Below are positions 17,689-27,526 of a stretch of 64,000 nt of DNA, piece after piece; position 1 is the first letter of the stretch, and the number at the start of each line of letters is the position of its first letter. The stretch spans positions 62,001-126,000 of the forward strand of contig CAVWGP010000001.1 in assembly GCA_963754645.1 (NCBI GenBank), given 5' to 3'. The translations under genes were made by a program, and so were the position numbers. The notes beneath the pieces are model-generated. The model saw only the letters and a program-made list of their open reading frames with translations, did not search any database and had not been told where the DNA came from. The DNA is from CAVWGP01 sp963754645 (GTDB lineage Bacteria; Pseudomonadota; Alphaproteobacteria; Bin65).

Positions 17689-19371
17689 CTAGCGCCGCAG
17701 TTGACGCCAGCGCTCGATCAGCTCGTTCATTGCCGAAGGATCGACGAGATCGAAATTCCATGCCGTCGAGAAGTTCGCCGGTGCGCCATGCGGACGGTCC
17801 TTTTTGTCGAGCGCGTCGAAGCAAAGGCGCATCGGCACCGGCAAACCTTCGCCGACCGCGATCGCTTCGCGGTTGCGCAAAGAAGGCAAGGCGCCGACGA
17901 TGCTGCGCGCCAATTCGGGCAGCGCCGCGAGGACGAATTCCTGGTCCTTTTGGTTGGCGAGCCGCATCGCGAATATCGTGCTGCACTGGGATAGAATGCG
18001 CGGCGAGATATCGGCGGGGCGCTGGCTGACGATACCGAGCGAGATGCCGTATTTCCGACCTTCCATCGCAATCCTTGTCAGCGCGCGCTTGGTCGGCTCG
18101 AAGCCGCTGTTGCTGCTCGCAGGCACGTAGCGGTGCGCTTCTTCGCACACCAGCAGGATCGGGATCGCGCGGTTGCTCCACAAAGCGAAGTCGAAAGTCA
18201 TGCGGCAAAGCAGCGAAACGACGACATTGACGATCTCGGACGGGACCGAAGAGAGATCGATGATCGAAATCGGCTTGCCCGCCACGGGAATGCGGAAGAT
18301 GCGTGATAGGATCTTCGCCATGTTGTCCTGCACGGCAAGGCCTGGGAACATGAAGCCGTAGCGCCGGTCGCCCTGCAGCATTTCCAGCCGCGCCTTGATC
18401 CAATGGAACGCCGAGCTCTGATGCGTCCGGTCGAGCTTGCCCAGGGCGTCCTCGAGCAGCCGCATCATGTCGCCGGTGCGATATGGCACGGGCGTGTCGA
18501 CCGTGAAGGTGCGTGCCTTGTCCTGATTCTTGGCAAAGCCCTGCTTCGCCGCGAGGATAAGCGATTCGAGAATCGCACTTTTTGCTTCGCGGTCCTCGGA
18601 GTCGCTGCCGATCACGACTTCCCGCATTTCCTCGAAGTTGAACAGCCAATAGGGCAATTCGAGCGATTTGGGATCAAGGACTTCGGCCTTGTCGACGAAG
18701 GCGGCGGCGTACTCGTTGTGCACGTCGAGCAGGAGAATATGGCCGTTCGGATGATGTTCGAGCATGCGCTTCAGCAGCAGCGTGACGGCGCAGGACTTGC
18801 CGCAACCTGTCGATCCCAGCACCGCGAAGTGCTTGCCGAGCAAATCGTCCATCAGCACATGGGCCGGCAAACTCCGGTCCTGATGCAGCATGCCGACGCG
18901 CACCGGCGACGCGGTCGGCGGCGCGTAGACCTGCTGCAATTCATCTTTGGTGGTCTCGAAGATGCCGTCGCCGAGCGCTGGAAAGGACGACACGCCGCGC
19001 TCGAACACGTCGCAATTGCGCTCGGCGTTCCGGCGCAGCTCGCCGAGCAGCTCCATCTCAACGATCTTCACCTCCTCATCCGCTGTCTTGGCCGGGATCG
19101 GCGCGGCCAAGCCGCTCACCAAGCCGAACACGATCCCTTGCGGTGTGAACATCTTGACTAGGGCGCCGATTTGCGGCGATGCGGCCGCGTCAGGGTCGCT
19201 CTGTGATTCAAGCATCGCCACGACTTGCGCGCCGGAAACCGAGACGACGTGCCCGATGCGGACTTCGCCATCCGCGGCCGGCCTGGCGCCGGCCACAACG
19301 TCGCCGACGCGCTGGTCGTCCTGTATTGGCAGGGTGCGATCTTCTTGCATGACCATGTCGATGTCGTTCAT
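17689..19371 (-). CDS. HerA-like ATPase (HAS-barrel, DUF87)
   Basis: The 560-residue protein is a HerA/FtsK-superfamily hexameric ATPase. An N-terminal HAS-barrel (about residues 35-110, GHVVSVSGAQVVAML) precedes the motor with Walker A GSTGCGKS (about 187-194). The Walker B strand is ILLVCEEAHRY (about 410-420), and SQRPADISPRILSQC holds the downstream sensor region. HerA proteins translocate DNA and usually work with a NurA, Sir2 or other nuclease partner. No nuclease gene adjoins this one. Instead its ATG overlaps the stop of a histidine-kinase gene (ATGA at 19368-19371), so the two are translationally coupled. Confidence 0.87.
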   Translation of the reverse strand: MNDIDMVMQEDRTLPIQDDQRVGDVVAGARPAADGEVRIGHVVSVSGAQVVAMLESQSDPDAAASPQIGALVKMFTPQGIVFGLVSGLAAPIPAKTADEEVKIVEMELLGELRRNAERNCDVFERGVSSFPALGDGIFETTKDELQQVYAPPTASPVRVGMLHQDRSLPAHVLMDDLLGKHFAVLGSTGCGKSCAVTLLLKRMLEHHPNGHILLLDVHNEYAAAFVDKAEVLDPKSLELPYWLFNFEEMREVVIGSDSEDREAKSAILESLILAAKQGFAKNQDKARTFTVDTPVPYRTGDMMRLLEDALGKLDRTHQSSAFHWIKARLEMLQGDRRYGFMFPGLAVQDNMAKILSRIFRIPVAGKPISIIDLSSVPSEIVNVVVSLLCRMTFDFALWSNRAIPILLVCEEAHRYVPASSNSGFEPTKRALTRIAMEGRKYGISLGIVSQRPADISPRILSQCSTIFAMRLANQKDQEFVLAALPELARSIVGALPSLRNREAIAVGEGLPVPMRLCFDALDKKDRPHGAPANFSTAWNFDLVDPSAMNELIERWRQLRR

Positions 19372-20279
19372 GGCTGATTCCTTTGCACACGATCGGCTGG
19401 AAAGAGCACTGTAACCGAAGTCCCGCGACCAACCGTGCTATCGATGGTCAGCGTGCCGCCATGAAGGACGGCGAAGGCCTTGGTCAGCGGCAAACCGAGG
19501 CCAGTGCCCTGGTATTTGCGATTGTAAGCGCTGTCGACCTGGACGAACGGCACAAGCACCTTTGGCAGGTTTTCGGGCGCGATGCCGATGCCGGTGTCGG
19601 AGACGCAGAGGCGAAAGCCGCCGGTTTCGACCACGGCGAGCGAAAGCGACACGATGCCGTCCGGCGGCGTAAACTTGACGGCATTGGACAGCAAGTTGAT
19701 CAGGATCTGCTTGAAGCGCCGCAGATCGGCCAGGAGCGGCGGCAGATCGTCGGGAACTTCGACGCGGAGCGTAAGCTTGCCACGCTGCACGCGGTCGCGG
19801 ATCAGCGCAAGGCACGCGCGCGCGATCTCCGCCGGATCGATTATTTCCTCGTTGAGCGAAATTCCGGAAGCCTCGATCTTCGCAAGATCGAGAATGTCGT
19901 TGATCAGGTCGAGCAGGTGATTGCCCGAGTCGTTGATGTCGCGGGAGTATTCGCGGATCTTTTCCATCGACGATATTTGCAAGACCTGCATCAGCTCGGA
20001 GAACCCGATGATCGCGTTTAGCGGAGTCCGCAGTTCGTGGCTGACATTGGCGAGGAATTCGGACTTGGCTTGGCTTGCGGCTTGCGCCTCGATCATCGCC
20101 TTGTGCGCCCGGCTGGCGAAGAATTCAGCGCGTTGGCGGGCGGCGCGCAGCGCAGCTTCCGCCTGGCGGCGCTCGACGATGGCGCCAAGCTGTGTGCCAT
20201 AATCCAGCATCAGCAATTCGCGTATCGGCGGCCGACTATATGCGTTGACGCCCCCCGCCCCGAGCCCGCGCCAGTACAT
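19368..20279 (-). CDS. Sensor histidine kinase, soluble (no sensory domain seen)
   Basis: The 303-residue kinase has a short coiled-coil N-terminus (Ala/Arg/Glu-rich, residues about 30-65). The phosphoacceptor box NVSHELRTPLNAIIGFSE is near residue 80. The N box is LINLLSNAVKFT, G1 is DTGIGI, and G2 is GTGLGLPLTKAF. No transmembrane helix, PAS or HAMP domain is visible, so the input is probably cytosolic or comes from a partner. No response regulator lies nearby. The start is uncertain: ATG 20279 has GAGGG about eight bases upstream; a GTG at 20294 and ATG 20210 are alternatives. It is coupled to the HerA gene downstream. Confidence 0.85.
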   Translation of the reverse strand: MYWRGLGAGGVNAYSRPPIRELLMLDYGTQLGAIVERRQAEAALRAARQRAEFFASRAHKAMIEAQAASQAKSEFLANVSHELRTPLNAIIGFSELMQVLQISSMEKIREYSRDINDSGNHLLDLINDILDLAKIEASGISLNEEIIDPAEIARACLALIRDRVQRGKLTLRVEVPDDLPPLLADLRRFKQILINLLSNAVKFTPPDGIVSLSLAVVETGGFRLCVSDTGIGIAPENLPKVLVPFVQVDSAYNRKYQGTGLGLPLTKAFAVLHGGTLTIDSTVGRGTSVTVLFPADRVQRNQP

Positions 20280-20294
20280 CGGAAAGACCCTCAC

Positions 20295-20531
20295 CCCGAG
20301 AATTTCAACATCCGCCCGCCAATCGTGGCGAGCGCGCCCAAATTACTAAGCACAGTTAAAGGATTGATGATCAAACTTCGTTACTGCGGGCGGGGAACGC
20401 GCTGAATTCCAATGAAATTTCAAATATTTTGAGAAGGCAAATTGGGGCAAATCGTAAATTTACCGATAAAGGATTCTTGCAGACCATGCCGCAATGGGCG
20501 TCCCGATCGCCGGTGGAACGGCGAAATCCGG
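20295..20531. promoter_or_regulatory. A+T-rich intergenic region likely holding the kinase-herA promoter
   Basis: This gap between the kinase start and the end of the amidase gene is clearly richer in A and T than its surroundings from about 20340 to 20480. It includes a GAAATTTC palindrome near 20413 and several AT runs. It probably contains the promoter of the kinase-HerA operon, but I cannot fix hexamers. Confidence 0.35.
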
Positions 20532-22002
20532 TCAGGCGACGGGCTTGGCCAAGGGGTCGTCGGCGGTCTGCACGGACAGCCAATCGATGTCCGGAACCGG
20601 ACGCGCCGTCGCCGGATGGCGCTGCAGCAGCGCTTCAAGCGACAGGGCGACGCGCATCAGGAACGCGTCCTTGTGGCGCCGCGACACGATTTGAATTCCG
20701 AACGGCATGCCACGCGCATCGACGCCGCAAGGGATCGAGATGCAGGGGTGATTGAGCAGGGTAATTCCGTAAGTCAGGCGCACCCAATCGAAATAATTCG
20801 TGGTTGCGTGATCGGCGATCTGGGCGGGGTAAATATCGTGTTTCGGCCAAGGCGGTACCGCGACGCAGGGCGTGATCAATAAATCGTGCTCGCGGAAGAA
20901 TTCCTGCGCCGCGCGATAAATTCGCGTGTGCTGCATGTGGGCGAGACCGACATCCTCGATCGAGTAACGCAGGCCATCCTTGAAATTCTGTTCGACCAAG
21001 CGGCCCCACTGCCCCGGCTGCTCGCGCATTTTCTTGGCATAGGTGCCGACGAACGCGACGGCGCGCAGCACGTCGTAAACTTTGTCGGCATCCTCGAAAG
21101 AGGGCGCAGCCTCGGCGGCGGATTTGAAGGCGCCGCGGAACAGCGCCGTGCGCTCGCTGAACAGCGCTCGTATCGCCGGATCGAGCGTGGCGAAGCCGCC
21201 GAGATCGGCGGAGATGGCGACGCGCATCGTCGCGAGATCGGCCGGTGCCAGATCGGGCGTTAGCGCCGGATCGACCGGGCCGGCCAGCGGATCGCGCGTA
21301 TCGCCGCTCGCCATCGCACTGAGCAGCAGCAGCGTGTCGCGCACGGTGCGCGCCATCGGGCCCTCGACGGGAAAATGGGTGAGCCCGATCTGGCGCTTTT
21401 CCGACGGCACCAGCCCCGCGGTCGGGCGCATGCCGACGACGCCGCAATAGGCCGCGGGGATGCGCAAGCTGCCGGCATTGTCCGAGCCGTGAGCGAGCGG
21501 CAGCATGCCGGTGGCCAGCGCGATCGCCGAGCCGCCCGACGATCCGCCGCAGGTCAGCGCCGGCGCAAAGGGATTGCCGCTCACGCCATAAACCGGATTG
21601 AACGTGTTGCCCCCAGCACCCCATTCAGGCGTGTTGGTCTTCATCCAAACGATGCCGCCGGCGCGGCGAAGCTGGGCAACGAAGGGCTCATCGGCGGCGG
21701 GCACGTGCCGCGCGAAAAGCTTCGAGCCATAAGTGGTGCGCAGTCCGGCCGTGTCCACGAGATCCTTGATGCCGACCGGCAGCCCGTGCAGCGGCCCGAG
21801 TGCGTCGCCGCGCAGCACCGCCGCCTCGGCCGCCTTGGCCTCGGCCTTGGCCCGAATCTCGTCGATGGCGACGATGCCGTTCAACTGCCGGTTGACGCGG
21901 CCGATTCGCCCCAAGCAGGAACTCGAGCAGCTCGACGGGCGAAAGCTGCTTTGCGCCGATCAGCGCGCGTGCGTCCGTTGCGGTGAGGTCGCAAGGCTGC
22001 AT
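20532..22002 (-). pseudogene. Amidase (amidase-signature family), frameshifted near its start
   Basis: The gene encodes an amidase-signature hydrolase of about 490 residues. The catalytic Ser-cisSer-Lys set is present: Lys in GLPVGIKDLVDTAG and the two serines in CGGSSGGSAIALATG. The first 30 codons, MQPCDLTATDARALIGAKQL then SPVELLEF, are in one frame. The rest, GRIGRVNRQLNGIVAIDE onward, is in another. One extra base at about 21918 (TTCCTGC should read TTCTGC) explains the break. It follows the MDR reductase gene by 12 bases on the same strand, so the two should be co-transcribed. The substrate is likely an amide or carbamoyl intermediate. Confidence 0.82.
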
Positions 22003-22014
22003 GGCCGGATTGTC

Positions 22015-23007
22015 TCAGCTTTCGGCGATGTCGAGCACGACATTGCCCATCACGCTCCCTTGCTCGACTGCCTCGTGCGCCGCCACGATCTCGGCGAGCG
22101 GGAAGCGCCTGCCGACGGCGTGCACGAGCTTGCCGCCCTCGAGAAAGGCGGTAATTTCGCCCAGAGCCTGGGCGCGGAGCATCGGCGGCTGCTTGTAGAC
22201 GATGAAGAAGCGGATGCCGATATTGCCGACGATCAGCGGACCGAAAGATAGTTGAAAATCCGGATTGTTCGATCCGTAGACGGCCGCCAAGCCGTGATCG
22301 GCCACGATCTGCGGATAAAGTTTGGCGTTGCCGGATATATCGACCTCGATGACGCGCTGCACGCCGCGGCCGTTGGTGATCTGCTTGATGCGCTCGACGA
22401 CGTTTTCGGTTTTGTAGTTGATCACGTGATCGGCGCCGGCGGCACTGGCATGCGCGGCTTTGGCCGGCGAGCTGACCGTGGCGATGACCGACTTGGCACC
22501 CTTGATCTTGCTCATCTGAATTGCATAGTGACCGACCGCGCCGGCGCCGCCGGTCACCAGCACGATCTGCCCCTTGATGCCGCCATCCGTCACACAGGCC
22601 TGCCACGCGGTCAGCGCCGGAATGCCGAGGCACGCCGCGCCGGCAAATTCGACGTTTTTCGGCATCGGCACGGCTTGCGCCGAGGGCAGCACGACGAATT
22701 CCGCCGCCGTGCCGAAAGCGCGGCCCCAGCGCGCGTTCCAAATCCAGACGCGCTCGCCGACGCGCTGCGGCGGCACGCCGGCGCCGACTTTTTCGACCGT
22801 GCCGGCGCCGTCGCTGTGCGGGATGATCACGGGAAAATCCGAGCGCGAACTCGCCCGCCCCATGCGCATTTTCACATCGGACGGATTGATGCCCGAGGCG
22901 ATAACCTTGACCCGCACCTCGCCCGGTCCAGGTTCGGGCGTTTCGACGTCGCCAACCGTCAAGACCTCGCGGGCCGGGCCGATTTTCTCGTAATAGGCTG
23001 CCTGCAT
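22015..23007 (-). CDS. Medium-chain NADPH:quinone reductase-like oxidoreductase (MDR family)
   Basis: The 330-residue enzyme has the GroES-like N-domain (VKVIASGINPSDVKMR). Its Rossmann fold carries the nucleotide-binding motif VLVTGGAGAVGHYAIQMSK (about residues 138-156). It lacks the catalytic and structural zinc cysteines of alcohol dehydrogenases, which points to the quinone reductase or enoyl reductase branch. ATG 23007 is preferred; AGGAGG is 12 bases upstream and MQAAYYEKIGPA is a typical family start. It precedes the first amidase gene with a 12-base gap. Confidence 0.82.
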   Translation of the reverse strand: MQAAYYEKIGPAREVLTVGDVETPEPGPGEVRVKVIASGINPSDVKMRMGRASSRSDFPVIIPHSDGAGTVEKVGAGVPPQRVGERVWIWNARWGRAFGTAAEFVVLPSAQAVPMPKNVEFAGAACLGIPALTAWQACVTDGGIKGQIVLVTGGAGAVGHYAIQMSKIKGAKSVIATVSSPAKAAHASAAGADHVINYKTENVVERIKQITNGRGVQRVIEVDISGNAKLYPQIVADHGLAAVYGSNNPDFQLSFGPLIVGNIGIRFFIVYKQPPMLRAQALGEITAFLEGGKLVHAVGRRFPLAEIVAAHEAVEQGSVMGNVVLDIAES

Positions 23008-23174
23008 TGCGACGGTATCCTCCTGTTTCGCCAGCACGAAATCGCGTGCCTAATGCCTATGCCGGCGCCCGATCCTCGATCGGCCAAGCCGCATCGTGCT
23101 TTCTAGGGCCGGAATTGAGCGGGCAAAAGCCAAATATTTCATTGCGCCGCGGCACTGGCGCAATTCATTGCAAG

Positions 23175-24395
23175 CTATGCCTTGCGGCGATCGCTCACCT
23201 GGATAACCGCCGCCATGCCGGTGTCGCCGGCGGCGCAGCCGGTGAACAAGCCGTAACCGCCGCCTTTCGTCACCAGTTCTTCGATGAGCTCGACGATGAG
23301 GCGCATGCCGGTCGGGCCGTTGGGATGGCCGAAGATCAGCGAGCAGCCGTAATTGTTCATCTTCATAACATCGAAGCCGGTCTCGCGCGCGAAAACGATG
23401 TCGTTGACGACGAACGGATTGTGCGTCTTGACGGCGCTTATGTCCTTTATCGCGATGCCGGCGCGATCGAGCGCGTGCTTCGCGGCAGGGACCGGCGCGG
23501 CCGGCATGTAAGCGGGTTTGGCGCGCGCCTGGCCGAAAGCGAGGATGCGGATTTCGACGTTCTTGTCCTTGGAGAGCTCGCGCGCCCGCGCGGGCGAGGC
23601 GACGATGATCGCGGCATTGCCGTCCGCCGGATGCGTTTGGCCGCCGAACGTGACCGTGCCGCCTTCGGTCACGGGCTTCAACTTCGCCAGGCCCTCCTTG
23701 GTCGAAGGCTTGATGCCTTCGTCGCCTTCGAGCGTGCCCGCCGTGCGCTTGAAGCTCGGATCCGGCACCTCGAACGGCAGGGTCATATAGCGCTTTTGGA
23801 AATCGCGGCCGTTCGCCAAGGCCTCTTCATATTGATTTCAGCGGCGCAGCACCACATCGTGCTGCTCTTCCATGCTGACCTGCCAGTCGCGCGCGCAATT
23901 TTCCGCCGTTTCGACCATCGCCGTGCCCCACAGCGGATCGTGAGCGAAGTTGCTGAGGATCCAGTTCTCCACCTCGGGCGCGCCCGCGGCGGCGTGCGGG
24001 CTCGGATACATCACGACGGGCGCGTTCGAGGTCCGGTCGCAGGCGACGGCGAGCGACGCCGTCGCGGCGCCGTCTTCGAGATCGGCGGCGACGGTGGCGA
24101 GCGCGCGGGCGCTTGTCGCGCAGGCTTGCGAGACGACCGTGCCGCCGACCGAGTCGTTCCCGATCATGGTCATGAACCACGGCAGGCCGAAAAAGCTCGA
24201 GCGCTGCGGCGCTGTTGTTCCGAGCACCGCGTGATCGAAGCTCTTCGCATCGATCTTGCGCTTCGCCAGCTCGCGCTTCGCGACATGGGCCGCGAGCTTG
24301 ATCGAATGCAGGCCAGAAAGACTGCCCTGCCACTTGGCAAAAGGCGTCGACCAATAGCCGCCATAGGGAATGTGAACGTTTTGAAACGCAACCAT
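23175..24395 (-). pseudogene. Thiolase (acetyl-CoA acetyltransferase family) with an in-frame TGA
   Basis: The gene encodes a thiolase of the SCP2/acetyl-CoA acetyltransferase branch. The nucleophilic cysteine is in VVSQACATSARA (about residue 92). The C-terminal active-site blocks are KTHNPFVVND, NNYGCSLIFGHPNGPTG and GLFTGCAAGDTG. A TGA at 23838-23840 interrupts the sequence between VVLRR and NQYEEALANGRDF; the reading frame is the same on both sides. One base change (for instance from TGG) restores about 405 residues. It is therefore a nonsense mutation or base-call error, not a frameshift. ATG 24395 has GGAGA upstream. Its start lies 34 bases from the divergent MFS gene. Confidence 0.82.
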
Positions 24396-24429
24396 GAATG
24401 TCTCCGACGCGCTGCGAGAGCGATGCCGC

Positions 24430-25698
24430 ATGAACATACACCATCCGGCGCGCTTGACTATTGCGTCCCGTGCAAGCCGCGGCAACAGTGGCCGCAGGAT
24501 GCTCCCCGCCGCCGCGCCGCCACGATCGAACCCCGCCGCCGTCATCGGCGGCGGCGGATTGCTGTGCGTGGCCGTCGGCTCGCTTTATGGCTGGAGCCTG
24601 TTCTACGTGCCGATCGAAACCGAGCTCGGCATCGGGCGGACTTGGCTTTCGGGCACATTCTCAACCGCAACCGTGGTTTTTGCGGTTTTCATGGCGGCAA
24701 CGCCGTGGTTCGTCCGCGGCGTGCCGGCGCCGCGCCTGGCGCTGCTCAGCGGCACCCTTGCCGCCGCGGGCATGGCGTTGCCGGGGCTGGTCCGGGAAGT
24801 TTGGTCGATCGTGCTCGGCTACGGCGCGATCTACGGCGCCGCGTCGGGCATCGCCTATTCCGCGGCGCTTCAGGCTGCGGTAACGGCGCTGCCCCGGCGG
24901 CGTGGTTTGGCGGCCGGTGCCATTGCCGTGACGGGCGCGATCGGCTCCGTCCTCGGCTCGCTCGGCTTCGGCGCGGCGATTCCCGTGATCGGGCCCTGGA
25001 ACACACTGCTCGCAACCGGCGCCGTATTCCTCGGCTTGGGACTCGCGGCGGCGGCATTGATGCGCGGCATCGCCATGCCCGATTTCGCGCGCGTCGCGCC
25101 ACGACGCGAGGAAACCGTGGCGGAACGCCGGCTCGAAGCGAAGCTGTGGCTCGGCTTTTTTTTCGGCGCCGCGGCCGGCCTGACCGCGCTGGGGCACGCG
25201 GCGGGCATTGCCGGCGCCTATGGCGCCACGCTCGCCATGATCGCCCTTGCAACGGCGCTGACCACGGGTGCCAATGGCGTTGGCCGTTTCGTCGCCGGCT
25301 GGCTCGCCGATATTGTCCCGGTGCGGCGCCTGCTGCTGGTCGCGCCGTTGCTGGCCGTGGCGGCACTGCTGGCACTCGTGATCGTGCCCAGCCAAGGACT
25401 TGCGATCGTCACCCTTGGCGCCACCGGCCTTGCCTATGGCATTCTCGCCGCCGCTTATCCGGCCGCAGTCGCGATCTATTTCGGCATCGAGCGCACCGGT
25501 TTGGTTTACGGCCGCGTCTTCACCGCCTGGGGCATCGCGGGCTTGATGGCGCCGGGCCTCGCCGGGCATCTCTTCGATCGCAATGGCAACTACGTCACGT
25601 CGCTCATTCTCGCCGCCGCCGCGGCGCTGCTCTCAAGCCTCGCTGCCGCGACTTTGCCCGCGGTGCGGCGCACGAAAGCAATTCAGGGGCGGATATAA
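24430..25698 (+). CDS. MFS transporter, oxalate/formate antiporter-like
   Basis: The 422-residue protein has about 12 hydrophobic segments starting at residues 40-60 (GGGGLLCVAVGSLYGWSLFY). A basic cytosolic loop between helices 6 and 7 contains RREETVAERRLEAK. The opening phrase with YGWSLFYVPI followed by LGIGRTWLSGTFS is typical of the OFA-like MFS branch, which carries small organic acids. ATG 24430 (GAGAG upstream) is preferred; ATG 24394 would overlap the divergent thiolase start codon. Given its place next to thiolase, reductase and amidase genes it may import the substrate of that pathway. Confidence 0.8.
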   Translation: MNIHHPARLTIASRASRGNSGRRMLPAAAPPRSNPAAVIGGGGLLCVAVGSLYGWSLFYVPIETELGIGRTWLSGTFSTATVVFAVFMAATPWFVRGVPAPRLALLSGTLAAAGMALPGLVREVWSIVLGYGAIYGAASGIAYSAALQAAVTALPRRRGLAAGAIAVTGAIGSVLGSLGFGAAIPVIGPWNTLLATGAVFLGLGLAAAALMRGIAMPDFARVAPRREETVAERRLEAKLWLGFFFGAAAGLTALGHAAGIAGAYGATLAMIALATALTTGANGVGRFVAGWLADIVPVRRLLLVAPLLAVAALLALVIVPSQGLAIVTLGATGLAYGILAAAYPAAVAIYFGIERTGLVYGRVFTAWGIAGLMAPGLAGHLFDRNGNYVTSLILAAAAALLSSLAAATLPAVRRTKAIQGRI

Positions 25699-25791
25699 GG
25701 TGCAATCCGGCTAACCCATTTCTCACAGAAAGGCCGCGCGGATCGATGCGTCCGCGAATATTTGGCCGATGATCATTGGCCTTCGACCCGA

Positions 25792-25855
25792 GGGCGCGCG
25801 CCGCGCGCCCCTACGCGGTGACGACATCCCGTAGGGGCAGCCGGCGGCTGCCCTA
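25792..25855. repeat. GTAGGGGC palindrome family, two inverted units
   Basis: Two palindromic units face each other: 25792-25814 (GGGCGCGCG...CCCCTAC) and 25831-25855 (GTAGGGGCAGCC...GGCTGCCC), separated by 16 bases. The outer motif is that of the other family copies, but the inner palindromes differ, which is compensatory variation that keeps the stem. The element sits in the convergent gap between the MFS and HpaB-type genes. Confidence 0.75.
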
Positions 25856-25932
25856 GTTCCGCAAGTCGCGATCATCGTTGAGAAACACGGGGAACAAGAT
25901 GCGTGGCGAGCGCTTGCCGTGAGAAATCCCGA

Positions 25933-27399
25933 TTAGTGTCCCGCCGCCTCGGGCACGCCGTAGCCCTTCATCAAGTCCTCGACGATGCGCTCGAAAAATT
26001 TCCAATCGGTTTCGCGGTAGGAGTGGTTGCGGATGATGAAGGACGCGCCGGCGTAGAATTTCTCGTATTGCTGCTGCCGCCCGGCGAATTCCGAGCCGAC
26101 CATGTCCCAGGCAAGCTTGAAGAGCTTCATGCGGTCGAGTGCGGCGAGCTGCGGCGTTTGCCAATACATCTCGAACTGCTCGCGGATTTTCGGATCGTGC
26201 ATGACGGTGGCGCTGGCCGGCATTTGGAACACGCCGCCGCCGCACAGCTCGCGCAGCTTGTCGATGATCGCGGAATAGCTCTCGGTGCACCAGTTGAGGG
26301 CCGCGTACATCATGCGGCGGTTGAAGGTTTTGTAGCCCGCGGGCCAGTCCTCGGCCGCCTCGATCTGGCCGTGGATCATGCCGGCCAAGAGCGCTTCGAG
26401 TGCCGCGAGCCGACCGAGTTCCTCTTTCACTTGCGGCACCTCGATGGCGCCCGTCGCCTGCGCGATCTTGGCGGCGAGGCCGACGATGAGCTGCATCTTC
26501 GACCAATAGCGCACATTGGATTGGTGGTTGCCGTAGCAATGCGCCGGCGTTTCGATATAGATCGCGCGCGCCTTGATCGCGTCGTCCATGACGAAAACGC
26601 GCTCCCACGGCACCTTGACGTTTTCGCACATCACCATGCTGTCGGTCTCGTCGAAGCGCCAGGCGAGCGGGCTGTCGAACTCGTTCTTGGCGTTGAGTTC
26701 GAGCGATTGGCGCGACCACAGGGTGACGCCGGGCGTCGCCACCGGAATCGCGCAAGTCACCGCTTGCTTGACCTGATCGGGCGCCAGCGGCAGCAGATTG
26801 CCGATCCACAACTCGTCGCAAAACACCGCCGCGGTGGCCAGCATCTTCATGCCGCCGATGACGATGCCGCCATCGTATTCGCCGGTGACCTGGAGCGTCG
26901 GCACCGGCAGGTTCTTTTTGACGTAGAAATCCGGGTTGCGCGCGGCCTGCGGCGGCAGCACGGCATAGGTGGAATAGATGTCGTGCTTCTTGCAATACTC
27001 GTAATATTTCAGAAGATTGGCGCCGAACTTGTATTTCTCGGTGTCGAAGGCCGCGGGATTGGTCGCCATGCCGGTGACGAAGCCCGAAACATGGTCGGGC
27101 GAGCGGCCCATCATGCCATAGGTGAGATCGGCTATCGCCTTGTGGCAGCGCATGCGGCGGCGCAGGTCATCCGGCGCCTTGGCGCGCAGATACCACATCG
27201 CGTGGCGCTCGCCGTTTTCCTCGAAGGAGTAGAGATCGCGATTCTCGGGCGCGCGCTTGGTATCGTACATCGCGGCCACGGTTTGCGCCGCCTTGGCGAA
27301 GGCCGGATGCGTGGTGACATCCGTGATCTTCTCGCCGCCGATATAGACGACGCGGCCATCGCGCAGGCCTTCGAGATGGTCCTTGCCGGATTTGAGCAT
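25933..27399 (-). CDS. HpaB-type FADH2-dependent aromatic hydroxylase (4-hydroxyphenylacetate 3-monooxygenase family), copy 1
   Basis: The 488-residue protein is a full-length member of the HpaB family, the oxygenase half of two-component flavin monooxygenases. Family segments are KSGKDHLEGLRDGR at the start, CHKAIADLTYGMMGRSPDHV, the flavin region WSRQSLE and NHQSNVRYWSK, and GGGVFQMPASATVM near residue 400. It would hydroxylate a phenol or heteroaromatic ring using reduced flavin from a separate reductase, which is not in the window. A paralogue lies at 36367-37830. ATG 27399 has AAAGG upstream. The related biosynthetic branch (pyoverdine chromophore type) cannot be excluded. Confidence 0.85.
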   Translation of the reverse strand: MLKSGKDHLEGLRDGRVVYIGGEKITDVTTHPAFAKAAQTVAAMYDTKRAPENRDLYSFEENGERHAMWYLRAKAPDDLRRRMRCHKAIADLTYGMMGRSPDHVSGFVTGMATNPAAFDTEKYKFGANLLKYYEYCKKHDIYSTYAVLPPQAARNPDFYVKKNLPVPTLQVTGEYDGGIVIGGMKMLATAAVFCDELWIGNLLPLAPDQVKQAVTCAIPVATPGVTLWSRQSLELNAKNEFDSPLAWRFDETDSMVMCENVKVPWERVFVMDDAIKARAIYIETPAHCYGNHQSNVRYWSKMQLIVGLAAKIAQATGAIEVPQVKEELGRLAALEALLAGMIHGQIEAAEDWPAGYKTFNRRMMYAALNWCTESYSAIIDKLRELCGGGVFQMPASATVMHDPKIREQFEMYWQTPQLAALDRMKLFKLAWDMVGSEFAGRQQQYEKFYAGASFIIRNHSYRETDWKFFERIVEDLMKGYGVPEAAGH

Positions 27400-27526
27400 G
27401 ACGATGCCTTTGCGCCCAGTGATCGGACGCAAGCTATCGCCGCCGCGCCGGCAAATCCAGGCCGTCCCGCGCCGCTCCTACAAGTGGTATGTCCGGCGCA
27501 CCTTCGGGAACGCCGGATATACGCGG

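Noticed and set aside
23838..23840. Selenocysteine or other TGA recoding in the thiolase
   Set aside because: The position is not an active-site cysteine, no hairpin was noted and other genes in the window use TGA as a normal stop.
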